From Hydrogenophaga sp. BPS33 (GTDB taxonomy: Bacteria; Pseudomonadota; Gammaproteobacteria; Burkholderiales; Burkholderiaceae_C), in assembly GCF_009859475.1 (NCBI RefSeq), contig NZ_CP044549.1, forward strand, positions 4,464,001 through 4,528,000: a stretch of 64,000 nucleotides of DNA, read 5' to 3'. Numbering within the stretch: the first letter of the stretch is position 1; the number at the start of each line of letters is the position of its first letter. Shown piece by piece: positions 23,533 through 32,919 of the stretch. The translations under genes were made by a program, and so were the position numbers. The notes beneath the pieces were generated by a model, which ran no database searches, had not been told where the DNA came from, and saw nothing but the letters and a program-made list of their open reading frames with translations.

Positions 23533-25647
23533 TCACGTGCCGCCGACCGTGCCGCTGCCCAGTTGGCCGATCAGCGCGGCGATTTCTGCCTCGAGCAAGG
23601 GGAACGCTCTGGCAAACAGCCCCCACTCGCCTGCATGCCTCGCCATTTCGAGACCGCGGCAAATGCGCAAGACCCGCTCCGCTCTCAGCGCAGAGAGAGC
23701 CTCCACTAGAGCCTCGAGCTCCAGTTGCGCAGCAGTCGGATCGCGTCGAGCAAGTGCGCTCTGAAGACTCTTCGTTTTTCTTTCGAGTGTTTGTTGGATG
23801 TGTGCGTTGCGTTTTCGCGTTGAGGCCGGATAAATTGCGTGCCCCTCTGAAGGTTGCGTGTCGCGCACCTCACCCGAGGCGCGGGTTTCAAGGGCCTTCG
23901 ACATGGTTTGAAATAGCCTCGGAAAATCCACAGGTTTAGATACATATCCCGACATGCCAGCAGCTAGGTAAGCTTCTTGGTCGCCGGCCATGGCGTTTGC
24001 GGTGACCGCAAGGATCGGCACGGGCGGACGTTGCATGCGACGTTCAAGCTCCCGAATCCGTGCGGTCGCTTCGAGCCCACTCACCCCGGGCATCTGCACA
24101 TCCATCAGCACCAGGTCAGCGGTCCACTCGCGCCACTGCTTGATTGCCTCATCCCCGTTTCTTGCAACACGCACTTCGCAGCCAATCTGCCTGAGGGCAT
24201 CGCGCATCAGCCGCACATTGACAGTGTTGTCTTCAGCCACTATCACACGAATGTTTTCGAACCTTCTGTCTGTGAGAACGTCCGCCTTTGCCACAGTCTG
24301 TGGCGCCATTTTCTGGTCGCTCTTTGGGAGCGATATATCCTTGACTGGAAGTTCTACTTCGAACTTGCAACCTTGACCAAGAGAGCTTTCAAGCCGAATG
24401 CGCCCTCCCATCGCCTTGACGAGCGTGGCGCAAATGGCTAGGCCCAAGCCGCTCCCTCCGTGCTGGCGTGCAGTGGAACTGTCGGCCTGAGTAAACGCTT
24501 CAAACATGGCCTTATGTTGCTCGGGTGCGATGCCAATACCGCTGTCAGCAACCTTAAAGATCAGCCTCTTTACCAGGCCTGCTTCACGAGATGCATCGAC
24601 CGAGAGAGAAATCTGCCCACCTGCTGGGGTGAACTTCACTGCGTTGGACAGCAAGTTCGTCAGCACTTGGCGAATCCTCAAGGGGTCTCCCAACATAGAG
24701 GACGGAAGTTCGGGCGACATGTAGACTTTCATGTCCACCGACTTGAGCCGTGCCTGCTCCAAATATGTCTTAGAGGTACTTTCGAAGAGCGGCCTGAGGG
24801 GGAAGGCAATGTTTTCGAGGTGTAGCTTCCCGGCCTCAATGCGTGCGAAGTCCAAAACATCGTTGAGCAGGTTCAACAGCACGCGCGACGAGTCATCCAT
24901 CAATTGAAGCCATTGCCGATGCTCGTTGCTCTGCTGGGATCCCAGCAGCAACTGATTGAGCCCCATGATGGCATTGAGAGGAGTACGAATCTCGTGGCTT
25001 ATGTTGGCAAGAAACTCGCTCTTGGCTCGACTGGCCTGCTCTGCCATAAGCAGCGCTTGGGTAGCCTTCTCCTCGATTTGCTTACGCTTGGTGATGTTGG
25101 CCTGGGTACCCATCAGGCGAGTCACTCGACCCCGCAAGTCAACTTCGGCCACCATCGCATGCGCTTCAAGCCAGACCCATTCTTCTCCGGCTTTGAATCG
25201 GTACTCCACTGAAGTACGCTGAACCTCTCCATCGAGCACTCGACGAAGCTGTCTCCTCAGCCCATCCAACTCTTCTGGATGCAGTCGTTCGACCAAATCT
25301 GCCGCACGCCAATTGCCTTCCAATGCAATGTCTCCCAACAACTCTCCCCATCGAGCAGAAAGGTAGACATCGGTAAATGGATATCGGCAGTCCCATAACG
25401 CTAGGCCAGCGGCATCCAAGGCAAGTTGTAAGCGCTCCTGAGACTCTCCGAGCGCTACCTCCGCTTGCAGCCGGCTATCGGTCTCAAGGGTTGCAGAACT
25501 CTTCACACGCGAGAGTTCACTCTGTGTGCGGTTCAATTCTGCGAGCAATTCAACCGAGCGTTTTCTCTCAGCTAGGACTTCCAAGTTGGCCCGTTGTAGG
25601 TCACGTGCCAAGCGATGGGGAGAGTTGGCGTCACTGTCTCGGTTCAT
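23533..25647 (-). CDS. Hybrid sensor histidine kinase (coiled coil-PAS-HisKA-HATPase-REC-pseudo-Hpt)
   Basis: About 704 residues from the chosen ATG ([15 protein letters not shown]); open frame extends ~44 codons further, so the start is uncertain. A coiled coil ([17 protein letters not shown]) leads to a PAS domain ([15 protein letters not shown]...NITKRKQ). HisKA ([18 protein letters not shown]), an HATPase (N box [12 protein letters not shown] boxes [10 protein letters not shown] and GGSGLGLAI) and a receiver with Asp in [10 protein letters not shown] follow. The C-terminal ~80 residues look like an Hpt bundle, but the A-H-x-L-K-G site reads LEALVEAL, so no histidine is present. It is cytoplasmic, with no membrane helix. 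It lies upstream of the pseudoenzyme operon, same strand. Confidence 0.88.
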   Translation of the reverse strand: MNRDSDANSPHRLARDLQRANLEVLAERKRSVELLAELNRTQSELSRVKSSATLETDSRLQAEVALGESQERLQLALDAAGLALWDCRYPFTDVYLSARWGELLGDIALEGNWRAADLVERLHPEELDGLRRQLRRVLDGEVQRTSVEYRFKAGEEWVWLEAHAMVAEVDLRGRVTRLMGTQANITKRKQIEEKATQALLMAEQASRAKSEFLANISHEIRTPLNAIMGLNQLLLGSQQSNEHRQWLQLMDDSSRVLLNLLNDVLDFARIEAGKLHLENIAFPLRPLFESTSKTYLEQARLKSVDMKVYMSPELPSSMLGDPLRIRQVLTNLLSNAVKFTPAGGQISLSVDASREAGLVKRLIFKVADSGIGIAPEQHKAMFEAFTQADSSTARQHGGSGLGLAICATLVKAMGGRIRLESSLGQGCKFEVELPVKDISLPKSDQKMAPQTVAKADVLTDRRFENIRVIVAEDNTVNVRLMRDALRQIGCEVRVARNGDEAIKQWREWTADLVLMDVQMPGVSGLEATARIRELERRMQRPPVPILAVTANAMAGDQEAYLAAGMSGYVSKPVDFPRLFQTMSKALETRASGEVRDTQPSEGHAIYPASTRKRNAHIQQTLERKTKSLQSALARRDPTAAQLELEALVEALSALRAERVLRICRGLEMARHAGEWGLFARAFPLLEAEIAALIGQLGSGTVGGT

Positions 25648-26302
25648 AGATCTAGCAAAGTCACAACCAAGGCTGTGCTCACAATCAGTCATAAACAGTA
25701 CATCACGCCCCCGACCCAAGAACCCCAAGCCAGGTTGTTTTGTGCAGTGACATGCCCGAACGCGACAAAGACTTGGCAATTGAAGGAAAACGACGCTCGT
25801 ACCACGTCGTCACATCTTGTTCGGCCCATTGAAGCCAAGTGCGGCTTCACTGAAACCGCCGCTACGCAGAAGTCAGAGTGTCAGAAGACTTGCAAACACC
25901 TAAGACATCAACTTATAGAGGCGGTACATCCACAGGGATGGTATTCCGCAAAACTGACATTGGCAAACACAAAGTGATACAAATGTGAGTTTATTCACAA
26001 GTATCACTTAAAATGACAATTCGGCAATTTCTGTGAGAATCGTGTCAATGGCAAGAGTGGCTTAGTCAGCCTGCACGAGTGCAAACAATCGCATGCAGCG
26101 TGAAAGCCAGATACCAACGGTCGTGCAGGGGCACCCTTAGCCTGTACTACGATTGAAGCGTGCCGCTCAGGCAACCGGCGAAGTCGTTGCCAAATTCTTG
26201 CCTTGAGGTATATCGACATGCGCGCACCGTTTTTAACATTTTGTTAACACTCTGTGGTGCGCGTAAGGAGCGAAAGTGACTTTCCCCCGTGAAATCATTG
26301 AC
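25648..26302. other. Intergenic region upstream of the hybrid kinase with two strong inverted repeats
   Basis: No gene is supported here. At 25972-26009, AAGTGATAC and GTATCACTT form a 9+9 inverted repeat whose loop holds a further GTGA...TCAC pair, as in a nested operator. At 26221-26262, CGCGCACC and GGTGCGCG enclose TTAACATTTTGTTAA. Both sit upstream of the hybrid kinase gene (about 325-575 bases from its chosen start) and left of the TnpB element. Either could be a regulatory site; neither has the T-run of a terminator. Confidence 0.5.
25972..26009. repeat. Nested inverted repeat (possible operator)
   Basis: The outer arms AAGTGATAC and GTATCACTT are exact complements separated by 20 nt. 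The inner arms GTGA and TCAC are nested symmetrically. The dyad lies upstream of the hybrid kinase, where a dimeric or tetrameric regulator could bind. Confidence 0.5.
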
Positions 26303-27616
26303 TTGACATCCTCCCCGTCCTAAAGGACGGGGATTCCCACAACTGGACGGTCATGCCCGACCGCGCACAGGCCTGAAAGCCCATGCTCATTCACGACGGG
26401 TTCCTCGGCTCTCGCCTCCCCCGCCGTGGAAAATTCGTTCTCCAGCCAAGCCAACCCTCGCGCTCGAATCACGAGCGCGCTGTTCACGTCTCGGTGGTGG
26501 TGCGCGCCACAGGCGCTGCACTCCCAGCTGCGTTCGCTTAGGCCTGCCAGGCCCTTCGGTCCGGTGCGCGCGCCACAGGCGCTGCACTCCTGGGTGGAGA
26601 ACTTCTCGTCAACCTCCTTGAACCACACGCCTGCGTCATCGCACTTGTACTGCAGCATGGTTCGAAACTCGCTCCACCCGGCGTCCAGGACGGACTTGGC
26701 CGGGTGAGCGCCTGGGCGTTGACGTTGCCCACGAAGACCGCTTGGTGCGTGCGCACCAGATCGGTCGAGAGTTTGTGCAGGTGGTCCTTCCTGCGGTTCG
26801 AAATTTTGACGTTGATAGCTCTCACGCGGCACTTGCGGCCGGCGCGTTGCGCTACCGCCAGCCGGGGCTCCAGGCCGCGATAGAAGCCTTGTGCCGGTAC
26901 GAACTCGCCTTCGCTGGTGGTCAGCAGGTCTTTCAGCCCCAGGTCGATGCCCACGGCGTCGACCTTCACCTCAGCTGCAGGGCGAAGGAGTGTCTCTTTC
27001 CTCACCTTGACGCAGACGTTGAGATACCAGCGACCGCGGCTGTCTTCGCAGAGGTTGCCCGCGCCGAGCTCGTAGTCGGCCAGGCCGTAGCTGTCCCACA
27101 GGGAGAGCTTCATCCCCTGGAAGGACACCTGGCCGGCCTTGTAGCTCAGCGAGCGGGCCTTGAATGGAATCCAGCCCAGGCTGCGCCTGGTGCCGCGCGA
27201 GACGCGCCAGCGCAGCTTTACGCGCTTGGCGGCCCGGCGCTTCTTGGCGAACTCCTCGGAGACTTCCTGGAACACGGCCGATCCAATGCTCAGGCCCTCC
27301 TTGGAGGCGCCTCGGGTGTACGGGCTGAAGTCGAAGCCGCTCATGAAGCGGCGTTCGCGTTCCCAGACCTTGAACGAAAGCTCGTTGCAGTAGTTCCAGA
27401 CGAAGTTCACGTCAGCCGCCATCGTCAAAAGCGTGGGGGCATGCCTGTCCTTGAGCCGCAGGTGCAGCACGCGCGTGGTGTGCGACGCTTCGGACGAAGG
27501 AAGACAGGAACGTTTGGGCATCCCTGTGTCTAGGCACAGCGTTTAGCCCTCTCCAGAGAAAAGAGTTCACGCCATTCCTCCCGGACCTGAAGGACCGGGT
27601 CTCCTGGCGTTTTGGG
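26303..27616 (-). mobile_element. IS605-type TnpB-only element, copy 1 (defective)
   Basis: Ends were set by comparison with the second copy in this window. On the minus strand both start CCCAAAACGCCAGGA, with a CCGGTCCTTCAGGTCCGG-type hairpin. Both end in a GC hairpin (CCCCGTCC...GGACGGGG here) followed by AGGATGTCAA. There is no TnpA Y1 gene, so it needs a transposase in trans (IS1341-like). The TnpB gene inside carries a 10-bp deletion. Confidence 0.88.
26320..27521 (-). pseudogene. tnpB: TnpB pseudogene, frameshifted by a 10-bp deletion
   Basis: The 5' two-thirds is intact through RuvC-I (GIDLGLKDLLT) and the VGNVNAQALT segment. The frame is then lost and resumes, in another frame, at AKSVLDAGWSEFRTML. 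Compared with the intact copy at 54.4 kb, CTCACCCAGACCAGGATGGC has become CTCACCCGGC around position 26701, a loss of 10 bases. The 3' part still has the two CSACG zinc-ribbon halves and HHRDVNSALVI. As in the other copy, the RuvC-II Glu position reads Gly (VGNVN). Its protein is probably non-functional, though its omega RNA end is intact. Confidence 0.9.
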
Positions 27617-27672
27617 ATGATGACAAACGGCAGTCTCTCAGGGTGATGTGCAAGAGCAGCGTATGGTGTCGC

Positions 27673-29457
27673 TTACATGCCATCTATGCGTTTAACGTAG
27701 CCGTCCCAGTCGTCAAGGTGCTCAACCTCTGCGACGCATCGTTGCAGCACACCTTGCCAGTCCAGAGGCAGCTCGGCGCCGCAAATCACGGCTCTCTCCA
27801 TCTTGTCCACAGGCAGACCATTGCGGATCAGATCTGTGGGAGTGCTCACGATTACAAGAGCCTCCAGTCCGCGATGACGCAGCGCGGCGCGAACGGCGGA
27901 CCACGCCTCCTTGTTTATGCCTTGCAATGACAACCCACCAATGCCGCCCTGTGCGCCACATACCCAGCCTATGGTCGGATCTGCCGAATGCTTTAGCAGG
28001 TCGTCCGTTGCTTTCGCCACCGTCGCCTCCGGCAAGACGACCAGCGTCACGGGAATACGGCCAGGCCGTTCACCCAGCACCGCCTCCGCAATAGTCTCCG
28101 GCGCCCAACCTGCGGCGATGACGGCATCCAAGCCAGGGATTGTGTTGGCCTCAATCAGGCGGCCCCCAGTCAGGCTCGGCGCTCCGCCGATGTCGGTGGT
28201 GATGTAGTCCAACCCGGCCGTGCCTAGACCGAACGCCTGCACCACCGCTTCGGCAAGCTGGCGGACCATCGGGTGCACCTGCGCCGTCACGTCCACGCAG
28301 ACACCGCCGCTGGACAAGTTCGCGTTGCTGCGCAAAGTCACGCGCTGCCCCGCCGCCAGCATCGTCTCAAGCGTCAGCCCCTGGCCAGCCAAGTGCTCTG
28401 CCAGCACCGTGTCGGACGCGATCGTGCGCAGATACCGGCTCTTGACCATATTGGATGACCGCTGCGAGTTAAGCGCCTGCACCAGTTCGCGCAGCGTGCG
28501 CTGGCCATCGCCCACTACGCTCGAAGGCTCCCGGCGGATTGCAGCCATCAGGCGCCCCTCCACGACCATCAGGCGATGGTCGTCCCCGGGGACAAAGGCC
28601 TCCACCATCACGGGGCCCTGGGTGTAGCGACGCGCGTGTGCAAACGCCTTGTGCAGTGAACCCGACGAGGCGATGCCCGCAGTCACCCCCCGACCGCCGC
28701 CTTGATCCATCGGCTTAACCACACAGGGCCATCCAACCACATCGGCCGCAGCCTCCAGTTCGCTGGGCTGACTCACAAGACGGTGCTTGGGCGTTGGCAC
28801 ACCAAGGCTGGTGAACACTGCGTGGCTCAGCACCTTGGACTTCTGCCACTGACTGCCCAGGAAGCCGTCTGTGTTCGACGCCGATTCCATGAACACTCTC
28901 GAGCGAGTGCCCCACCCGTACTGCCAGTAACGGCTACCGTTCACGAAGGGAAGCACTGGCACACCCCGAGCCCGCGCACCCTCCATCAGGATTCGGGCCT
29001 GGTAGTCAGGGTGGTACTTTCGACAGAGTGCCCAAAATCGTTGCAGTGGGACCTCCATCGCCTCGCGCGAAAAGCCCACACCGGGCCGCGCCGCTTCGGC
29101 CAACGCCCGCTGGGCCAGCTCCAGCGCCATCTTGGTCACACCAACGTGATGAAATCCCACCCATAGCCGCGCCCCGCCGGGCACGGCTTGGGCCCCAGCG
29201 TCATGGAGAAAGCCGCGCACTTCGTTGAGAGCACCCAACGCCCAAGCTGCCAGCAGTCTGGCTGCCTCAGTCTCCTCGTCCGTTGCAGGCCCATCCTGAT
29301 TCAGCCATTCGGGCCAAAGCGCACGCAGGCGGGCGCAGCTCGTAGCTAGCGCGCCGGGTGGTAAAGACCGGGAGAAGCGCACCCGCGCTGCAAGCACCGG
29401 TCCCAGCGCGCACACATTCGGCCCGTGAAACACAGCCTCATAGGCAAACTCAAACAC
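27673..29457 (-). CDS. CphA-like ATP-grasp ligase with degenerate Mur-ligase tail
   Basis: About 594 residues from a GTG that overlaps the upstream cphA-like stop by 8 nt; open frame continues upstream, but family similarity starts here (VFHGPNVCALGPVLAARV, compare CphA's GPN motif). An ATP-grasp domain follows: SLGVPTPKHRL, GWPCVVKPMDQGGGRGV, VEAFVPGDDHRLMVVEGRL, NANLSSGGVCVDVT and IEANTIPGLD. The last ~120 residues look like a shortened Mur-ligase domain whose P-loop is gone (LVVLPEATVAKATDDLL where GTNGKST is expected). It probably partners the adjacent full-length CphA-like ligase in making an amide-linked polymer or peptide tag. The product is not known. Confidence 0.8.
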   Translation of the reverse strand: MFEFAYEAVFHGPNVCALGPVLAARVRFSRSLPPGALATSCARLRALWPEWLNQDGPATDEETEAARLLAAWALGALNEVRGFLHDAGAQAVPGGARLWVGFHHVGVTKMALELAQRALAEAARPGVGFSREAMEVPLQRFWALCRKYHPDYQARILMEGARARGVPVLPFVNGSRYWQYGWGTRSRVFMESASNTDGFLGSQWQKSKVLSHAVFTSLGVPTPKHRLVSQPSELEAAADVVGWPCVVKPMDQGGGRGVTAGIASSGSLHKAFAHARRYTQGPVMVEAFVPGDDHRLMVVEGRLMAAIRREPSSVVGDGQRTLRELVQALNSQRSSNMVKSRYLRTIASDTVLAEHLAGQGLTLETMLAAGQRVTLRSNANLSSGGVCVDVTAQVHPMVRQLAEAVVQAFGLGTAGLDYITTDIGGAPSLTGGRLIEANTIPGLDAVIAAGWAPETIAEAVLGERPGRIPVTLVVLPEATVAKATDDLLKHSADPTIGWVCGAQGGIGGLSLQGINKEAWSAVRAALRHRGLEALVIVSTPTDLIRNGLPVDKMERAVICGAELPLDWQGVLQRCVAEVEHLDDWDGYVKRIDGM

Positions 29458-32080
29458 AGGACACGGCCACCGCGGCTTCTCGTTCGCGCAAGGCCTGCCG
29501 TATAACCGGCAAGGCTCCTTCACCCACTAGGAGCACGAGCAGGTCGCCTGCTTCTGCGGTTTGCAGACCTTGGCGAACGGCTTCCAGGACATCGGCAATG
29601 ATCGTCACGTTCGCCCCATCCATGCCCGCCTCGCACAGCGACTGCTCAAGCTGAGCCAAATGTTGCACCTCAGGGTGCTCTCCTGTCCAGTCACTCTTGT
29701 GGCGAACGAACCATGCATCCTGCGAAATGACTGCGTCATCGAATACCGCCGCCACATCGGGTGCCAGAAGCGCGACGTGGCTTCGATGTCTGTTGCCGAT
29801 GTGAGACGTGACAAGTCGCCGCCGACCAGCCACGGACCAGCGGCGCGCCACATTACAGATTTCTCGTATCCCGTCGGGGTTGTGACCAAAGTCAAGCAAC
29901 ACCGTGAATGGGAATCCCCCGATGACGTTGTAACGTCCGGGATTGTGCTCCAGCGTGTTGGCAAAGGTGCCCAGTGCGGCGCGCACCGTGTCCAACGGAA
30001 TACCTTGAGCCCAGGCCAAAGCCGCTGCACTCAGCGCATTGGCCTCGTTAAAGCGCAGCAGCCCGTTCATGGTCGCCGGGATTTCGTTCAACGGCATCAG
30101 TGGCGTGCGTGTCTCCCCCTGCGCCATCACGATCCACTCGGCGCCTGCGTGCCATGCCACGAGCACGGCGTCCTTACCTTCGGCCAAGTGGGCACCCACC
30201 GCCGGATTTGCATCACCTACTCGCGATACCAGCACTTGGCGCGTTGCGCCAGCTTGCCCTCGCACCGACAGGCATAAGGCGTCGTCGGCGTTGATAACCA
30301 CGGCTTGGCTCGCGCGCTCCAGCACCTGGGCCTTGAAGCGCGCCATCGCTTCCATGGAGTCGATGCCGTTGACGCCGATATGGTCATCCTGCACATTGAG
30401 CAGCGCAGCTACGTCGTAATGGTCACAGGGGTGGCCCAGAGTGATCAATCCTAGCCTCGGCAGTTCGAGCACCACCGCCTCCACGCCCGGATCGTCCAGC
30501 AGCATGCGCGCGCCCGTTACGCCCACTGGGGCCTTCTCTAGCATCCGGTCGGACCCGACCCACACGCCTGAACTAGAGCTCAATCCTGCGCAGCGACCTG
30601 TTGCCAACCAGATGTGGTGCAGCATTCGCGCTGTCGTGCTCTTTCCATTGGTTCCGGTGATTGCCGCTGTTGGCACGCGAGTACCTCCACGGCACAGCCA
30701 TTCGACAATCTCAGCATTCACGTCACGCGCGGGGTCGCCCAGCCAATGCGGGCGGAAACCCGGCTGCGCGTTGACCTCGCAGATCGCGCCACCCACCTTG
30801 CGCCAGGAACGCGCGATGTCCGGGCAGAGCAAGTCGATGCCTGCGATATCCAGCCCCACCACCCGCGCCGCACGCTCGGCCAGCCAACGGTTGTCTGGAT
30901 GCACTTGGTCCGTCACATCCAACGCCGTGCCCCCGGTGCTTATGTTTGCTGTGCGACGCATTGTCACGAAGCGGCCTAGCTCGACCACGCTGTCCGCGTT
31001 CAGACCTTGCTCGGCCAATCGGGTAGCAGCTTCTTCATCGAGCTCAATCGTCTTGAGCAGGCTGCGCTGGTCGGTGCCTCGGCGCGGGTCGGCGTTGAGC
31101 TTCGCGAGCAATTGCGCCACAGTGTGATGACCGTCACCCGTTACCCCACCGGGCAGACGCCGTGTGGCAACCAACAGCCGCCCGCCAACCACCAATAGAC
31201 GGTGATCCGCGCCTTCCACGTGCTTCTCCACTAACACCCGGCCCGAGCTGAGTGCCGCAGCCCGTTCGAAGGACCGGCGCAACAAATCTTCATCGTGGAT
31301 GTCGGGCACCACGCCCTGTCCTTGGTCCAAGTTGGCGGGCTTCACTACGACCGGCCAGCCCAGTTCCTGGGCGACCTTCAGCGCCTGGTCCCAATTGCTC
31401 ACCAACGCAGAGCGTGGCACCGGGAGACCGGCACGCGCCAGCAACGCGTTCGCGAGCGGCTTGTTCTTCGCGATGCGGGTCGCCAGTACACTCGTCTGCC
31501 CGGTGAAGCTGCTCTCCATGCGCTGTTGCCGGGAGCCCCAGCCCAGCTGGATGACGCCGTAGCCAATGGTCGATACCGGATGGCCGAGTTCGCGTGCTGC
31601 TAGCGCAAAGCGCAGGGTGTTGGGTGCAAGACTTCCACCCTGAACACCGCGCAACCATTGGCTCGTCGCCTCGGCCAGCTTTTTTTGAGCCGCTGGTGCG
31701 ATTGCCTGTTTTATCCAGAGCCGAAAATGATCCAACATCAGTGGCAGGCCCGAGTGCAGCACCTCACGCCGGTGGTAAGGCAGCGCCAGCACCCATGCCC
31801 CCTTGCTGGCTGACACCACGCGAGCCAGCCCCACGGCATCGCGCGCTGCTCGCTGAAATGCCACGCATAGCGCGGCCAGCATGGACGCGGCCGCCATTTC
31901 CACTCCGCCCCTCAGATGAGGACCGGAAAGAAGTGCTTCAGGCAAGCCCTCAGCGGGAATCCCATCAGCATGCGCAAAATTTGCACGCGCTCGAGACACC
32001 AGCCGCTGCACGGCGTCCCCATCAATGCGGCCCTCGATCTGCAAAGTCAACACCGCCGTCGGATCTGACAGACCGTGCAT
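29450..32080 (-). CDS. CphA-family ligase (ATP-grasp + Mur ligase), cyanophycin-synthetase-like
   Basis: This 876-residue protein has the two-catalytic-domain CphA layout. The N-domain is divergent. The ATP-grasp spans about 200-450 (GWPVVVKPANLDQGQGVV, VEKHVEGADHRLLVV, ANISTGGTALDVTDQVHP, ICEVNAQPG). The Mur ligase has an intact P-loop, GTNGKST (476-482), then NVQDDHIGVNGI and GHNPDGIRE. CphA1 uses these to add Asp and then Arg to cyanophycin. Here L-E-T-A-R-G-G reads LELPRLG and the N-domain is unusual, so the substrates may differ. Coding-like residues (AIKLQFHIGQ) continue upstream of the ATG without a normal start, so the true start may be non-canonical. It lies 29 nt after sapC. Confidence 0.82.
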   Translation of the reverse strand: MHGLSDPTAVLTLQIEGRIDGDAVQRLVSRARANFAHADGIPAEGLPEALLSGPHLRGGVEMAAASMLAALCVAFQRAARDAVGLARVVSASKGAWVLALPYHRREVLHSGLPLMLDHFRLWIKQAIAPAAQKKLAEATSQWLRGVQGGSLAPNTLRFALAARELGHPVSTIGYGVIQLGWGSRQQRMESSFTGQTSVLATRIAKNKPLANALLARAGLPVPRSALVSNWDQALKVAQELGWPVVVKPANLDQGQGVVPDIHDEDLLRRSFERAAALSSGRVLVEKHVEGADHRLLVVGGRLLVATRRLPGGVTGDGHHTVAQLLAKLNADPRRGTDQRSLLKTIELDEEAATRLAEQGLNADSVVELGRFVTMRRTANISTGGTALDVTDQVHPDNRWLAERAARVVGLDIAGIDLLCPDIARSWRKVGGAICEVNAQPGFRPHWLGDPARDVNAEIVEWLCRGGTRVPTAAITGTNGKSTTARMLHHIWLATGRCAGLSSSSGVWVGSDRMLEKAPVGVTGARMLLDDPGVEAVVLELPRLGLITLGHPCDHYDVAALLNVQDDHIGVNGIDSMEAMARFKAQVLERASQAVVINADDALCLSVRGQAGATRQVLVSRVGDANPAVGAHLAEGKDAVLVAWHAGAEWIVMAQGETRTPLMPLNEIPATMNGLLRFNEANALSAAALAWAQGIPLDTVRAALGTFANTLEHNPGRYNVIGGFPFTVLLDFGHNPDGIREICNVARRWSVAGRRRLVTSHIGNRHRSHVALLAPDVAAVFDDAVISQDAWFVRHKSDWTGEHPEVQHLAQLEQSLCEAGMDGANVTIIADVLEAVRQGLQTAEAGDLLVLLVGEGALPVIRQALREREAAVAVSCV

Positions 32081-32109
32081 CTGGCCAATATGGAATTGCA
32101 GCTTGATGG

Positions 32110-32811
32110 CTAGGCCCTCCCAATCGGACCTTGCCGGAAGTTCGCCCAGGACAACAGATGGGCGTAGACCAAAGGCAACGCCCCGCTCTTGCGCAAGGCG
32201 TTGAATGCTTCGTCGCTCAGCGCGTTGAACGCCTTTTCATCCACCGCCCTCAAACCCGAGACGCGGGCATCGGGATGTCCAGGGCGTTTTACACGCACCG
32301 TACGCTCCACAAAAAGCCCTGCTGCCGCAATCGCTTGCACCATAGCTCGCGTCGTAACCTGGCGGCGTGACATGGCACGCAGCAGGTCGACAGAGCGCTG
32401 AGCCACAGGTGTAAGCGACTCACCATCGAAGACAGGCTCGCCTTCTATTTTTGACCACAGCGGTGAGTCGGCATCCATCATCACCACGTGATCTTGGCCA
32501 TCACCCTTTCCCGGCAATCGGGTCAACATGAATGGGTAGTGGCGAATGTGGGCTGGCACATAGCTGGCCAGCCACTGACCGTTATCGCCGACATAAGCAT
32601 TTCGTCCGCGCTGGACTCCCAACAAAACTGCGGGTAGAGCTGCATCGCGTGGAAACACGATCGGATACTCTCGCGCGGCTTCGGCCAATTCATCAACGAC
32701 GATTGGAGCCAGCATCAGCTCACTGGCGAAGTCGTAGTTGCTCACCGGCAGCAAACGCAGTCCTGCGTGCTCTGTGTGACGCAGTGGAACCAGGTTCTTG
32801 TACATGCTCAT
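32110..32811 (-). CDS. SapC family protein
   Basis: This 233-residue protein has the SapC family hallmarks: YKNLVPLRHTEHAGLRLLPV near the N-terminus, EYPIVFPRDAALPAVLLGVQRGRNAYV, and later YPFMLTRLPG. In Campylobacter fetus SapC belongs to the S-layer type I secretion operon; in other bacteria SapC genes lie near TonB receptors and peptide-modifying genes. No signal peptide is seen. It starts 108 nt after the giant repeat gene and 29 nt before the CphA-like gene, all on one strand. I infer a role with the giant exported protein, but the molecular activity of SapC is not established. Confidence 0.85.
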   Translation of the reverse strand: MSMYKNLVPLRHTEHAGLRLLPVSNYDFASELMLAPIVVDELAEAAREYPIVFPRDAALPAVLLGVQRGRNAYVGDNGQWLASYVPAHIRHYPFMLTRLPGKGDGQDHVVMMDADSPLWSKIEGEPVFDGESLTPVAQRSVDLLRAMSRRQVTTRAMVQAIAAAGLFVERTVRVKRPGHPDARVSGLRAVDEKAFNALSDEAFNALRKSGALPLVYAHLLSWANFRQGPIGRA

Positions 32812-32919
32812 GATTCAAAAATCGTAGAAGGCAAGCGGCAACCAGGGGATGGCCGCAAGAAAGGGGAGAAAGGACATGCTCCCTCCTCCCCTTGCTGTCG
32901 AACCGCGACTACCTAAACA

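Noticed and set aside
26742..27533. A 263-codon plus-strand frame across the TnpB pseudogene
   Set aside because: It mirrors the TnpB coding strand, and the same mirror frame appears opposite the intact copy.
32861..32893. AAGGGGAG/CTCCCCTT inverted repeat after the giant gene as a terminator
   Set aside because: The loop is 17 nt, there is no T-run, and the downstream sapC gene is close; more likely chance in purine-rich DNA.
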